Source: Balaenoptera acutorostrata (taxonomy: Eukaryota > Chordata > Mammalia > Artiodactyla > Balaenopteridae). Taken from it: DNA of 64,000 nt. Every line of letters begins with the position of its first letter. Positions within the stretch are counted from its first letter, which is position 1. Positions 45,387 through 56,167 of the stretch are shown here, one piece after another. Below the pieces are notes generated by a model. That model was not told the DNA's origin, ran no database searches, and saw only the letters and a program-made list of their open reading frames with translations. A program made the translations under genes and the position numbers. Where the stretch lies: NCBI RefSeq assembly GCF_949987535.1, contig NC_080079.1, positions 4,964,001 to 5,028,000 of the forward strand. The letters are read 5' to 3'.

Positions 45387-45744
45387 GGAGGTTCTCTCTG
45401 GTGCTGGAGGATCCAGGGGTGAGTGAGTGCAGAGCCAGGAATAAGGCTCCTTACAGACTCTATTTCCCTAGCCCAGATAATGCCATGTTTTCTGTGGATT
45501 TGGATCCAGATAGACCACTAGAACCTTAAATAAAGGATATTGGAACATCTCTTTGTCAGGCCAATTCCTTTTTTCCATACTGAGGAGAAGTGGGGGTGAC
45601 AAGAGAATTCCCTTCCTGGACCACAAAAGGAGTGAAGGTGAAGGGGGGATGCAGTGGGCACAGCCTTGTAGAAAACAGTAGAACACTGACTCTGTAAACA
45701 CCCAAGATTTTCCAGGCGGTGTTGAAAGCCAACTGATGCTAGCC
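45387..45744. other. Unassigned sequence
   Basis: Nothing recognised. Confidence 0.45.
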
Positions 45745-45915
45745 ATGGGTAAGTAATATGAGCTTGAGAAAATTCCTTGGCCACTCTGTGCCCCACTGAC
45801 TTCATCCACTAACTGAAGGTCATAATGCCCCCTCCATAGTGTTATGGTGACAAATGGGAGGATGATTGTCAAGTGCCGGAGAGGGACTGGCACGTAGTAG
45901 GTGCACAATCGGTTA
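45745..45915 (+). repeat. MIR SINE
   Basis: ATGAGCTTGAGAAAATTCCT, GGAGGATGATTGTCAAGTGC and GGCACGTAGTAGGTGCACAA follow MIR. Confidence 0.75.
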
Positions 45916-46056
45916 ATTCTCCAAACTCTCTGAATATTTCTGGAAATGTTCATCTTGGCTCTTCGATCAACAAAGAAGACTTAAAACCTATGAAGTCAAA
46001 GGAAATAACTTGAGCACCACAATAGGAGGACCAAGGCAGGTGGTAACTCAGCCTCC

Positions 46057-46208
46057 TTCTAAGATAATAATTCACCTTTCTTCTAAGATAATAACTCACC
46101 CTTCCTCTAAGATAATAATTCACCCTTCCTCTAGGATAATAACTCACCCTTCCTCTAAGATAATAACTCACCCTTCTTCTAAGATAATAACTCACCCTTC
46201 TTCTAAGA
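46057..46208 (+). repeat. 24-bp minisatellite, about 6 copies
   Basis: The unit is close to TCTAAGATAATAACTCACCC plus TTCC. Six nearly identical head-to-tail copies run from 46057, differing at one to three positions, with a partial seventh. Since 24 is a multiple of three, an SKIITHPS octapeptide repeats on the plus strand and a YYLRGRVS-like one on the minus strand. Neither has a gene context. Confidence 0.95.
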
Positions 46209-47510
46209 CACTTGAGTGTCTCTTTTGGAGGAAGGTTTTAATCTGCAGACATTCTGACAATGGAAATCCTTAATATATTAATGACTTAGAGCAACCAAAG
46301 AAAAATGCTTTATCAGATAGCATTTCACCTGGTATTTCAAATACAAACAGAATAAACCTTTTTGTCAGGTTGTTCAATCCTTATTTAATCTTGGTTTTAA
46401 TTAGTTCAAGCTGTAGCTACCTAAATTATCAGAGGAAAAAATTAAACCTAGCCTGCTAAAAAAAAAAAAAAAGAAAGAAAATGTTCCGCTACTAGCAAAC
46501 AATTGAAGAGGACAGGGAGAGGGTATTCTATTTTTTTCAGCATCTCTTAACTGTTCTTGTTTGACAAGAATTATTTTATTGTCAACAGATTTGTTACAAA
46601 TTTATGAACCTTTTTCTATTGCACGGGGAACATTTCCTGGTGAAAGAATTTGAAGAAATTGTTCAAAGCAGACTCTTGGGTGGCAGTTTCCCCCTCCCTC
46701 CCTGGAGGGTTCCTGGGAGGGTGATGGACTCTGTAGAACAATCACTCGAGTCTGTCGATGGGAGCGTAATATTCAGGACGTTTAGAAGTCATCTTTGTAA
46801 TACAATAAAGAGAATGAAGCGCCAAGAGATTATTCATGCCCATTGACCTATGAAAGTGAAAGAAATGATGTGACCACATTAAAAAAAAAAAAAAAGGAGG
46901 AGGAAATAAAGTTCCCTTTATGGAAGCATTTTATAAACACTTTACTTTTCATCATTGGTCAAAATACCCCCAAATTACTACTGGTCAATCTACTTTTCTT
47001 AACCAAAACTCACCTCTGATATTCAGGTAGAGGGCATAGCTACATCCATGATAAACTGCTAGAAGGAGAAATATGAATGTCCAATGAGCTGATTACATTG
47101 TACCGTTTAGACAGTAATCTTTGTCACAGAGCTCTAAAACAAGAGAAAGGGATTAAAAGTCTCACTATCGCTTTTATTGCACAACGAGGTAAATTTTGTG
47201 TAGAAATGTCATCATCTCACTAATGAGCTTTGAGGATGAGCATTAGGATATGATCATTTAGCCAAAGTGTTGCCCCTTTCCTTCTGCAGAATGAAAGCTC
47301 TCGAGCCAAGTTTTCAAGCAGTGATGAGACTCTTGCTGTGTGCAGTGCCCTCATTACGCCTTTCAATTAGTCACAGAATCCAACGAGCATTCAGGGAGTC
47401 AACAGAATGGCAGCAGCCTTTCAATGTTTTGACCCATGGACCCTTTTGCAAATTAAAGCAATCTCCAAAGAAAACTCTGCAGTTTAAAAATCCTTGAAAA
47501 TGAGTATCAT
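46209..47510. other. Unassigned sequence with two poly-A runs
   Basis: No gene recognised. A-runs lie at 46460-46475 and 46880-46894. The sequence before the second could be the end of a retrocopy, as it includes AATAAAGA at 46805, but no parent gene is recognised. An 80-codon frame at 46604-46846 has no known domain. Confidence 0.4.
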
Positions 47511-47523
47511 AAAGAAGAAAGGG

Positions 47524-47837
47524 AGGCTTCCCTGGTGGTTCAGTGGTTAAGAATCTGCCTGCCAACGCAGGGGACACGGGTTCGAGCCCTGGTCCAGGAA
47601 GATCCCACATGCCGCGGAGCAACTAAGCCCCGCGTGCCACAACTACTGAAGCCCGCGCACGTAGAGCCCGTGCTCCGCAACAAGAGAAGCCACCGCAATG
47701 AGAAGCCCGCACATTGCAACAAAGAGTAGCCCCCACTCGCTGCGACTAAAGAAGGCCCGCACGCAGCAATGAAGACCCAACGCAGCCAAAAATAAATTAA
47801 ATTAAGAAAAAAAAGAAAAAATATTCTCTTAAAAAAA
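47524..47837 (+). mobile_element. CHR-type SINE, full length
   Basis: GGCTTCCCTGGTGGTTCAGT with B box GGTTCGAGCCC, CHR body of the variant with GAAGCCCGCGCACG, and an A-rich tail to 47837. Near-exact 13-bp TSD AAAGAAGAAAGGG (47511-47523) against AAAGAGGAAAGGG (47838-47850). Confidence 0.95.
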
Positions 47838-47850
47838 AAAGAGGAAAGGG

Positions 47851-48459
47851 TTACAACCTAAGCTCCTGATAATAAAATAAAATAATATAAAAGGAATTGT
47901 GCTCATATAACATTCAAGGTAGTGGTAAATAATCTTTCTTAAAAATATCTTCATATACCATATGGTATCTTGCATGTGCCACATAGAACAGCAGTTAATG
48001 CAACTAAGTAAGCGTTGGATAAATACTTAGAAACTGAACATTCCAAGAATCTTAAATCTACCGTGTACATTGGACCTTCACAGGCAGTAGCAATTCACCT
48101 AGTTGGCTACCTGTAGGAACCAGGTAATTTGAGCAAGGCAGTGGATGTATTTTTAACCTCCAACTGTCAGACTGGATTGAGAATAATGAAGCTTGACAAG
48201 ACTCAAGTTGAAAAAGGGTTCATCACAATAGATCTGCTACAAGTTCTGAATCTTAACGCAAAGGTAATATTGTGCTGTGATTGAAGAGTTAGCTAATCTG
48301 TGTGCTTTTCTATAAAACACAACACTTCACAGAGAAAATGTGCACTCAGCCGACACTAGAGTTATCGGATTTGGAAATACATTATTCAGTAAACATTTAC
48401 AGATGTATATATTTGAATAACATTATTTTAAAGAACATTTGCTATGCTGTATCAAGTAT
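47851..48459. other. Unassigned sequence
   Basis: Nothing recognised. Confidence 0.45.
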
Positions 48460-48650
48460 GCTGTTAACCCCTGGGCATGCAAAGAGGAGGGAGCCCTAGC
48501 CTGTCCTCAGAGAGGAAGGAAGGAAGCCATCGACTCAAACTGGCTGAGATCACTCCAGTCATAGTAATATAACTAAGTGCTGTGAGGACCCAGAGGTGAT
48601 TTGGGAAAATTATCTCTTGTGCCTGAGGGTCAGGGAAAGCTTTGTAGAGA
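48460..48650 (-). repeat. L2 LINE 3' fragment (probable)
   Basis: A CCTGGGCATGCAAAGAG, GAGCCCTAGCCTGTCC, AACTAAGTGCTGTGAGGACC series recalls the reverse L2 end, which reads through a stock phrase about total/lump increments. Diverged. Confidence 0.5.
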
Positions 48651-48739
48651 AGATGATGTTTGCTTTTACCTCTGAAGGAAGACTGAGAGTCTGACAGAGT
48701 GGGGAGGAGAAATATTTGAGGCAGAAGGGACAAAGTGAT

Positions 48740-48840
48740 CGTATATATTTTTAATTGTATTAATATTTTTTATATTTATATTTATGCACACATACATATA
48801 TCTGAATATATAATATAATATATAAACATATAAAACTTTA
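48740..48840. repeat. AT-rich low-complexity stretch
   Basis: Irregular TATATTTATATT and ATATAATATAATATATAA runs. No gene. Confidence 0.8.
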
Positions 48841-48894
48841 TCCACCCTATATCTAGGGTATGCATTATTCCAAAATATACATACATGGGCCATG

Positions 48895-49900
48895 TATAAA
48901 AATGTAAAATATTCTAGAAAGAGAAGAATGTTTAGGTCACCTTCTTAGATCACAATGCAATAAAATTACAAATGTATGATTTTTTTTAAAAAAATTAAAC
49001 CATTTTGGAAGTAAAACATTTCAGTCCTGTAGTTAATACTTGAGACAAGAGGAAATCAGAATTGCAATTACAGAATGTTTATATAGTAATGACAATGGGA
49101 ACTTTAAAGGTAAAATCCTTAGTTATCCTCTCATATGCTCTTTATTATTAAATTAAAAAAATTAAATATGCTTATCATTCAACTAAAGAAGTGAAAGAGA
49201 AAAAAACCTGAGAAAAACATGGTGAAGAAATTAATCAAGATAAAAAGATAAAATAATGAAACTGGAGTATATTTTTAAAAACGCAAAACATTGGCAGGTC
49301 CAAGCAATGTTTCTATAAAAAGCAATAAAACAGAAAAGGCTCTCGAAAATCTAATCAAGAAAAATCGTTGACAACAAAAGCACACTGTTATGAGTGAGGA
49401 AACGATGCAAGCACAATACAATCATTTCAAAGATAAAGAATAAGCAACTCTATGACAAGACATTTTAAAGTTTGAATGAAATGGATGGTTTTTAAGGAAA
49501 ACATAACTAAACCAAAATCACTTTTAAAAGTAGAGGACTTCCCTGGTGGTGCAGTGGTTAAGAATCCGCCTGCCAATGCAGGGGACATGGGTTCGAGCCC
49601 TGGTCGAGGAAATTCCCACATGCCATGGAGCAGCTGAGCCCATGCACCACAACTACTGAGCCTGCGCTCTAGAGCCCGCGAGCCACAACTACTGAAGCCC
49701 ATGCCTAGAGCCCGTGCTCCGCAACAACAGAAGCCACAGCAATGAGAAGCCCATGCACTGCAATGAAGGGTAGCCCCCGCTCGCCGCAACTAGAGAAAGC
49801 CCGCGCACAGCAACGAAGACCCAACGCAGCCAAAAATAAATAAAAAATGTTTTTAAAAGTTGAAAACAAATAAGCCAAAAATAATTTTAAAATCTACCAA
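48895..49900 (+). mobile_element. Ancient L1M ORF2 remnant, split by a CHR SINE
   Basis: CTTAGATCACAATGCAATAA at 48945 matches the ORF2 segment between endonuclease and reverse transcriptase. Sequence to 49534 keeps the L1 composition but not a readable frame. It resumes after the SINE for a short stretch. Confidence 0.55.
49535..49850 (+). mobile_element. CHR-type SINE with extra internal copy of ~40 bp
   Basis: GGACTTCCCTGGTGGTGCAG, B box GGTTCGAGCCC and AAATAAATAAA tail. TSD TTTTAAAAGTAGA (49522-49534) against TTTTAAAAGTTGA (49851-49863), 12 of 13. The block CCACAACTACTGA occurs at 49646-49658 and again at 49683-49695, so about 37 bp of the body is tandemly doubled. Confidence 0.95.
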
Positions 49901-50019
49901 GAAGCTATCACAAAATCAAAAACCCAAGTTCTGATGCAATTGAACAGGTCTGTCCATCACATTTAAATCCACTGCTGTCTACCATGAATACTGGTGTTCC
50001 CCACTTACACAGCCACACC

Positions 50020-50083
50020 ACCTCTCTCTCTGTCTGTCTCCCTCTCTCTCTGCCTCTCTCTCTCCATCTTTTTCTCTCTTTCC
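50020..50083 (+). repeat. CT-rich low-complexity tract
   Basis: Runs of CTCT interrupted by GTCTGTCT and GCCTCTCT. Confidence 0.9.
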
Positions 50084-50845
50084 TATGTTCATCTCCATCC
50101 CAGCATCCCCACTCTCCTTTGTCATAATTCTCTCCTACAGTCTTCTCACAGCCCTATTGGTCCAGCCCCACATACTTAGACATATGAGTGACATTGTACA
50201 TGTGCATCTTTGTTTCTTATTTTATAGAAGTTAGTCTGTGTCCTTCTTTTTTAGATTCTAACTCTTGGTTTATTTTGCAATAAATGAATCACAGTATGGA
50301 AACGAGATAGGAAAATATATGCAGTCATGTACATGTGTGAGTGTGAGGGATGCCCTCATAATGCTTCATTTACTATTATTTCTTATGACAAGATTTGCTT
50401 TGATTCATCCAGATTCGCTTTATATGCATATTTCCAGGAACACGTTTGCAGCTGAAAGCTGCTCCTATTTAAAGCCATAAGGACTCACTATCCTGCAACC
50501 AAACTTGCTGTGCTTTGATGACCTCTTCTCCTTGGCATGTCAGGGGCAGGTGAGACCTGGGAGGGAGCACCGCTGGGGCATCCAGTGGTCCATGGACCCG
50601 GGGATGGAGTCCCTGCGGCAAGCAGTTGCCTGGGTTGTTTGCATGTGGAGACTGAGGGCAAGAGTTGTGAGTCCAGGTTGGATTAACTCCCAGGACGGAG
50701 ACAGGCAGCAGGCAGCTCTGCCAAGTGGTCTTGCATGTGGTCCTGTAAATCAAGCCTGCATGTCTACCCTGCTTGTTATTTCTATTTCCCAGGGAAGAAT
50801 TCCTCCTCTCCAGCATACTCCACTTTGGACGATGCCGTTCAGGCC
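50084..50845. other. Unassigned sequence
   Basis: No gene. GGGCAG|GTGAGA at 50544-50555 is donor-like, but the sequence upstream gives no convincing exon. Confidence 0.45.
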
Positions 50846-50847
50846 AT

Positions 50848-50965
50848 TCATCCATTCACCCGCCCATCCGTCATTCTGACCAAGCACCCATTAAGGGCAG
50901 AAGTCCAGGTGCTGAGGGGCTGGAAAGACAGACCAGCCTGTGGCCCGCCCTGAGAGGCGGACCAC
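50848..50965 (-). repeat. L2 LINE 3' fragment
   Basis: TTCATCCATTCACCCGCCCA, GGTGCTGAGGGGCTGGAAAG and CCTGTGGCCCGCCCTGAGAG follow the reverse L2 end. Confidence 0.6.
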
Positions 50966-52860
50966 GCCCTGCAGGCTAAAACCAGGCAAGCTCGGGCACT
51001 CTCTCTTCTCGTAACAGGGCGATGCACACTCTGGAGTAACCAAACCCCTTTTTCACTGACAAATACTATCCTTAGTATCATGTTCAGCTTCCCTGGAGAT
51101 TAGGTCTATTAATACCATCTGAGGACACAGCTTGCAGACTTGCTAGGAGTGTTGCTTTCATGACGGGCGGACCGTGCACTTCACGATCAGGCAAGTCTCG
51201 GGGCTGTGAGGGACGGGGCCAGGCTGAGATCAGAGACCAGGGGATGCTGAGGAACCCCTCCGCCTGTTGTGTGGTCCAGCTGGTGCATCAATGTCAGCGT
51301 ACCCAGGTTATGGAGTGAGTTCTTCCTCTGTGCTGAGCCCACCTGGGGACAGCCTTCCCTGCAGGATTGCAAACCACCTCCAAGGAGCAGGGACCACACC
51401 TCACAAAAGCTCGCCGCGTGATCAGAGAAAGGTGGGCCTGCCAGGGGCCCTGCAGAGGACCTTCAAAGGGGAAGTGGTGGTCAGTGCACACAAGCTCAAC
51501 AGTGATGATGTGAATGGACCAGGCTGGCGTGGACCAGGACGGCTGTCATCATAACAGCCAGGGATGCACTCCACCCATGGCTCTATTCAGCCTGCTCTGG
51601 GTATCCAGCTGTCATTTGGAAACAAGGCCCCCCTCTAGCAAGCAAGTTCTAGGATGAACAGAGAGAAGGAACTAGAGGCTGGACCTTGAGTTAACTCGTA
51701 AGATGAAAGGCTCTAGACCATGAAGCCCAGAGAGTTTCCCTGGACTCAGGGAGCGGACCGTGGATCCATGAAAAATCTGAAACAGAAGGCTCTCTGTCCA
51801 ATGACTACTCCTTGGTAAGGCTCACATTGACTCTCATGGCCAGGCAGGGATCCATACAGACATATTTTAGATTCTGAAATTCATTACTGAGGAGCTTAAC
51901 ATTTTAATACAAAAAGAAGTTCAGCAAGATAGGCACTTGGATGTTTCCAAAGTTGATATGCTCAGGAGAGAGCCATATATTAAAGATGATGTGCTTTAGG
52001 ATTTTTTTTTCTTGTTATTATTGCTCTTGACATTGGTTTCTGCTGACTTCTTTCATCATTTCCATAAGTTCCTCATCACTTAGTGTGATGGTTTAACTCA
52101 TTCAGCAACTATTAGTTGTGTATTTAATGTAGAAAGAGCCAGGAATGAGTAGCTAATGGGAGCCCAAGAAAGTTAAAGTAACTGAAAACCAAGCCAACTT
52201 TCTATGGGGTGAGCCATGTGGCCAGGGGCAGGTTGGAAAGGGGGCCAGGCTCAGTTTGAACTGGGTTTAGAAGGAAGTGATGGGCATGGCCTGATGGACA
52301 CAAGAGAGGAAGGTGTGCCGGGTGAGGGGGGAGAGTATGAGTCAAGGTGTGAAGTAGGGCTGTGTAGACGTGCAGACGATAGAGGGATGGGTGAGGCCCT
52401 GAGCCGGGATCCCGGCTTCCCATCCAGCCGTGACCGCCAGGGCCCTCTGCTGGCGGACTGTGTGCACTGCAGTTTGTCATGTGCAAACCTTGCAGGTTTC
52501 AGAGGCAGGCTGGCTCCGCCCCTTGTAAAATCCGACGGCCTTGCCGCAAGCCGGTCCAGTACAGGGCTGGAGGGCCTCCAGCCTTTTCCTTTAGGTCGCC
52601 AATCGGCATGCTGTCCTGTCCTGGTCACCGAAGCCTCCGGCCCGACACTGGCTTGGCTGGCCTTGGTTTCCAGTACTCTGCTCCCTCCTGGTGGGGCAGG
52701 GGTTCCTCCCCTGTGGATCTCCCCCCACATTTACTCCCCGATGCATTGGGCCCAGAGCCTCTGTCGTACGTAGCCCACGTTTTCCCAAAGTGTGGAACCT
52801 GAGACCGGTAGTTTATTTGGGGACGTGAAATGCGCACACATAGGGGATGGTGGAGCCGAA
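50966..52860. other. Unassigned sequence, GC-rich toward the right
   Basis: No gene recognised. The plus-strand frame at 52216-52773 (185 codons) and the minus-strand frame at 52251-52730 (159 codons) overlap almost completely. Neither has a domain I recognise, which suggests GC-rich chance frames. Confidence 0.4.
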
Positions 52861-53100
52861 CTCACCTGCCCCCCTCAGGGCCGAGCCTCCGTAAGGAAGT
52901 CCCGGTACACACACTGCGGAGCTCGGCCACCTCTTCGCGCGGCTCCTGGGCGCTGTCGCACACCACGAGGACGCTGGGTCTCTTCTGCCCTCGGAGCTGC
53001 TGCTGAGAGAAGGCCTTCTCCCGCGCCCCTGTGGCCGGGGTGGGTGCGATGGGGGGCAGGCCTTGGGAGGCGGGGGAGGGAGGTTGAAACCCGCACTGGG
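52861..53100. promoter_or_regulatory. CpG-rich block
   Basis: By hand count about 19 CpGs in 240 bases at about 70% G+C, observed/expected near 0.65, borderline for a CpG island. It coincides with the predicted exon below, so coding GC3 may explain the composition as well as promoter activity would. Confidence 0.35.
52866..53028 (-). CDS. Predicted internal coding exon of an unrecognised gene
   Basis: On the minus strand a C-rich pyrimidine tract ending CCCCGGCCACAG borders the 5' side, and GGGGGGCAG|GTGAGT at the 3' side is a near-perfect splice donor. The 163 bases between read through as 53 codons plus partial codons (phase 1 in, phase 2 out), beginning GAREKAFSQQQLRGQKRPSV and including LVVCDSAQEPREEVAELR. 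Base composition by codon position is strongly coding-like: G+C about 72%, 53% and 83% at positions 1, 2 and 3. The peptide is charged and helix-prone toward its end. I do not recognise the family, so no function is offered. No partner exon was found in the window. It may be a real exon of a minus-strand gene, a decayed one, or a coincidence in GC-rich DNA. Confidence 0.4.
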
Positions 53101-53699
53101 CCCCAGGTGGGTTTAGCACGTCTGCCTCACCTCCTGCAAACAGCCGGGGGTGGGGTGGAGTGGAGAGTCCAGCTTGAAGCCAGTTCGAACCGGCCTGAAG
53201 TGCTGGGTCTCTGGTCAGCTTCCTCTCCCGTCAAGTGGATACAATCCTGTCTAACGAGGCAGAGGAAGTGTCTGGTGCAGCCGGAAATATAAAACAGATG
53301 ACCTTTCTGTTTTAACAGCTATTTGTTAGCAGCCGTTTCTAAAGCATCTTGCGTGTGCTTGTGTGCACACATGCGGACGCGCACACACACACACACACAC
53401 GCTCTCAGACACTTCAGGTCACAGGAGATGAGCCACTGCAGCATCTCCCAGGAGCTAAGCAGGGGTCTACTGAGTCTTCAGCTCTTGCTCAAAGAAGCTG
53501 CCTCTCCCCATCATCTTCACCTACGAAGGGAGAGGAGTGGAGATGGCCGAAAGTTCCAGAACCACTCTCCTCACTCTATGCAGGGGGCACAAGCCCCCAC
53601 GGGCCGCTCGCCCGGGCAGAGGTGTGCTAGGAGGAGCTGGGGCAGTGGGTCTCTCTGGAGCTCAGAAGCATTAGCTCATGCCACATTCCTTGTGCTCTT
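53101..53699. other. Unassigned; short CA repeat
   Basis: A further acceptor-like GGCTGTTTGCAG|GAG on the minus strand lies near 53137-53151. There is a (CA)9 tract at 53382-53400. Plus-strand frames over the CA repeat (135 and 93 codons) have no domain. Confidence 0.45.
53382..53400 (+). repeat. (CA)n microsatellite
   Basis: Nine and a half CA units. Confidence 0.95.
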
Positions 53700-53959
53700 A
53701 TTTTTAAAAATCCATCTTATTGAAGTATAGTTGATTTACAATGTTGTGTTAAATTCTGCTGTACAGCAAAGTGATTCGGTTACACATATGTACACATTCT
53801 TTTTCATATTCTTTTCCATTATGGTTTATCACAGGATATTGAATAGAGTTCCCTGTGCTCTACAGTAGGACCTTCTTGTTTATCCATTCTCTATATAATA
53901 GTTTGCATCTGATAATCCCAACTCCCACTCCATCCCTCCCCCACCCTCCCTCCTCCGCC
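53700..53959 (-). mobile_element. LINE-1 3' UTR fragment
   Basis: Reverse complement of the artiodactyl-type L1 3' UTR: ATCTTATTGAAGTATAGTTG, GGTTACACATATGTACACAT, GAGTTCCCTGTGCTCTACAG and a C-rich end. A short possible TSD TGCTCTT lies at 53693-53699 and 53960-53966. Confidence 0.9.
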
Positions 53960-53966
53960 TGCTCTT

Positions 53967-54720
53967 CTGAGGCAGCACGGGGAATGCGTGCACTGAGCGA
54001 AACACTACCTGGCATGCTGGCGTGGAAATGGGAACCTTCCTTTGATGGGAAAGACTTGGCTACATCCTAAGGGATAATTATGATCAACTGAGAGTCAGAA
54101 GAGCCCCCAGTGGTTCCCCACTATTTCATTAATGTGCAATACCAATGAGGTGGGGCTGGAGTTATCAAGACCATTTGGGAAATTCACTGATAGGAGACTC
54201 AGTGCTTTTAGGACACATGGGGCTGGGCTCCATCAGCCCCCAGAGAATGCCTTTATTTACCAGCCTGGGTCAAGCACAGGGTAACGGTGGTCCTGTAAGA
54301 GCCTCAGGCCATCCCAGACAACAGAAGACCTGCAGCCCACCCCCAGCATCCTCAAAGACAAGAGTGTTTCCTTGTATCCAAGTGTCTTCTTCCTCAAGAA
54401 AGAACACCCACCCACCCACGGCTGCGTGATGACAAGCCACTTTCAGTTACGCTGCCCCATCGCTTAATGCTCTACGTCAGGCAGAAATGAGAGCAGTGGA
54501 GGCCAGGAAGTTCTAAGAGGAAAATTGTTTCTTTAGTGCAACTGTGACCTGCAGAACAAGCGACCGCTCCCACGGAAGCGACATAATGATGGGTCAGCAG
54601 GCACTGTAAGCTGCTCAGCAGCAGTGGGCACTGCCCTTGCACCAGCCTCCTGTCCTCGCCCATCCACAGTGCAGGCTGTCATCAGCTCAGGGACACTCCT
54701 CCCCTGACAAAGGCCAGTGA
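53967..54720. other. Unassigned sequence
   Basis: Nothing recognised. Confidence 0.45.
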
Positions 54721-54724
54721 GGCG

Positions 54725-54905
54725 TGGGAACAGAGTCTCTGCCTGGATAGCTTAACTTAGGAATTCCATCCAGGTTGGAATCCCAGCTTTTCCCCAGTGA
54801 ACTCTGAGACGTTGGCAAAGAATCTTCTCAGACACAGCTGTCTCCACTGTAAAATGGAGTTAATCGTGGTGCCTACTCCCCTAGGTGCTGATTTCCAAAG
54901 TGAGT
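54725..54905 (+). repeat. MIR SINE
   Basis: GGTTGGAATCCCAGCTTTTC, TCTCCACTGTAAAATGGAGT and TCGTGGTGCCTACTCCCCTA follow MIR. Confidence 0.8.
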
Positions 54906-55019
54906 CAAAGGACAGCTGCTATTTGCTGTGCCCAGCACTGACTGTACATCACGTCACTTCACCTTCTCAGCCGCACAGGAGGTAGGGGACCAGGGAGCGT
55001 GCTTGCAGCTGGAAGTAAC

Positions 55020-55270
55020 CAACGCCTAAGAAAGGAGGCTAAACGCAAAGCAAGCAGAATGAAAGAGTGACGAAGATGAGAGCAGAAATAAATGAAATAC
55101 AGAGAGAAAACCAGTAGAGACAATCACCAAAACTAAAAGTTGGTTCTTTGACAAGAGATCAAGAAAACTGACAAAGCTTTAGTGAGATGGACCAAGAATA
55201 AAAGAGAGACGACTCAAAATACAAAAATCAGAAAGGAAAGGGGAGACATTGCTGGACCAACCTTGCAGAA
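55020..55270 (+). pseudogene. LINE-1 ORF2 fragment, both ends missing
   Basis: AGAGCAGAAATAAATGAAAT, ACTAAAAGTTGGTTCTTTGA, ATCAAGAAAACTGACAAAGC and GAAAGGGGAGACATTGCTGG match the L1 ORF2 linker between endonuclease and reverse transcriptase. The frame is interrupted. Confidence 0.85.
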
Positions 55271-55439
55271 ATAGATATGCTGCTCAAAGAAGGAAAAGCA
55301 TTATTTCACATAATTGCAGGTCCAGAGGCAGGGCATGGGGGGATGACAGCTTAGCAATGCCATCAGGGACCCAGTTCTCTCTGCTTCTCCACTCTGTTCA
55401 CCAAACATTTCTACGTCCCCTGCCTTCCCAGGACATGGT

Positions 55440-55990
55440 AGGATTACACTACCCACGCCCCACCCGCTCTTGACTTGCTTTGGTGAATGAAATATAAACA
55501 GAATGGCCTGGATCACTTCTGGGAGCTTGTGTTGAGGCACGTTCTTTTCTCCGCGCCCTTTCCCCTGCTGTGATGATTGTGGAAGCCAGTGTTGAAATGC
55601 AGCCTCCGTCTGCCTGGACTACCGAGCGACTACTGAGCGAGCAGGAGCCCCTTCTGCTGTGGGCAGGTCACGTAGCGTGAGTGAGAATGACGTGTGTGTT
55701 GCTTTAAGCCACTTGGGTTTTAGGATTGTCAGTGCATGCGGCTGATACACCATCTCCTGCACCAGCGCCACGCCGAGGTCACTTTCCTTCATGATCACTA
55801 GAGAGCTATGCAATGGGGCCAGTGCGTCGTCAGAATGGACAGCGAAAGCTTTCCCTTTCACATCCATCAGGAGAGAACCTCCTCCCCAAGCATGAAAAAT
55901 AAATCTCTTGCTACGGTCTGATTGGGTCAGTGTAGGTTTCATGTCCGGCTCTGGATCAATAAAGGTTGCCAGGGGGATGGCCATGCTGAT
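55440..55990 (-). repeat. Probable ancient LTR/interspersed repeat with an open frame
   Basis: TTGACTTGCTTTGGTGAATG, TGTTGCTTTAAGCCACTTGG and the minus-strand phrase GACCCAATCAGACCG recall old LTR-type repeats. A minus-strand frame of 121 codons (55619-55984) stays open across it. It has no recognisable domain and probably is chance. Confidence 0.4.
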
Positions 55991-56054
55991 TGGCTGGCGC
56001 TATGGTCAGCTGAGGCACCCACCCCAGTCCCCAGTACATGGATTCATATTATTA

Positions 56055-56165
56055 TTCATATTACTAAGCATGATTGATGATCATGACATGAGGCTTAGGT
56101 TATTAACTTGCTCAAGGTCAACAGCAAGCATGCAGCAGAGCTAGAATCGTACTCTGCTGCCAGAT
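56055..56165 (-). repeat. MIR SINE fragment
   Basis: TTGCTCAAGGTCAACAGCAA and GCAGAGCTAGAATCGTACTC are reverse MIR. Confidence 0.75.
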
Positions 56166-56167
56166 TC

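Noticed and set aside
45020..45529. 169-codon Asp/Gly-rich protein
   Set aside because: It is the GAT/GGT microsatellite read in one frame. The other frames are equally open.
46057..46208. Possible CRISPR-like array
   Set aside because: The 24-bp units are directly adjacent with no unique spacers, and the DNA is mammalian.
46604..46894. Possible processed pseudogene ending at a poly-A run
   Set aside because: An 80-codon frame and an AATAAA-like signal precede the A-run, but no parent protein is recognisable and no TSD was found.
50544..50555. Splice donor GGGCAG|GTGAGA
   Set aside because: No acceptor and no coding-like exon could be paired with it.
52216..52773. 185-codon plus frame in GC-rich sequence
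   Set aside because: A 159-codon minus frame covers nearly the same bases, and neither has a known domain.
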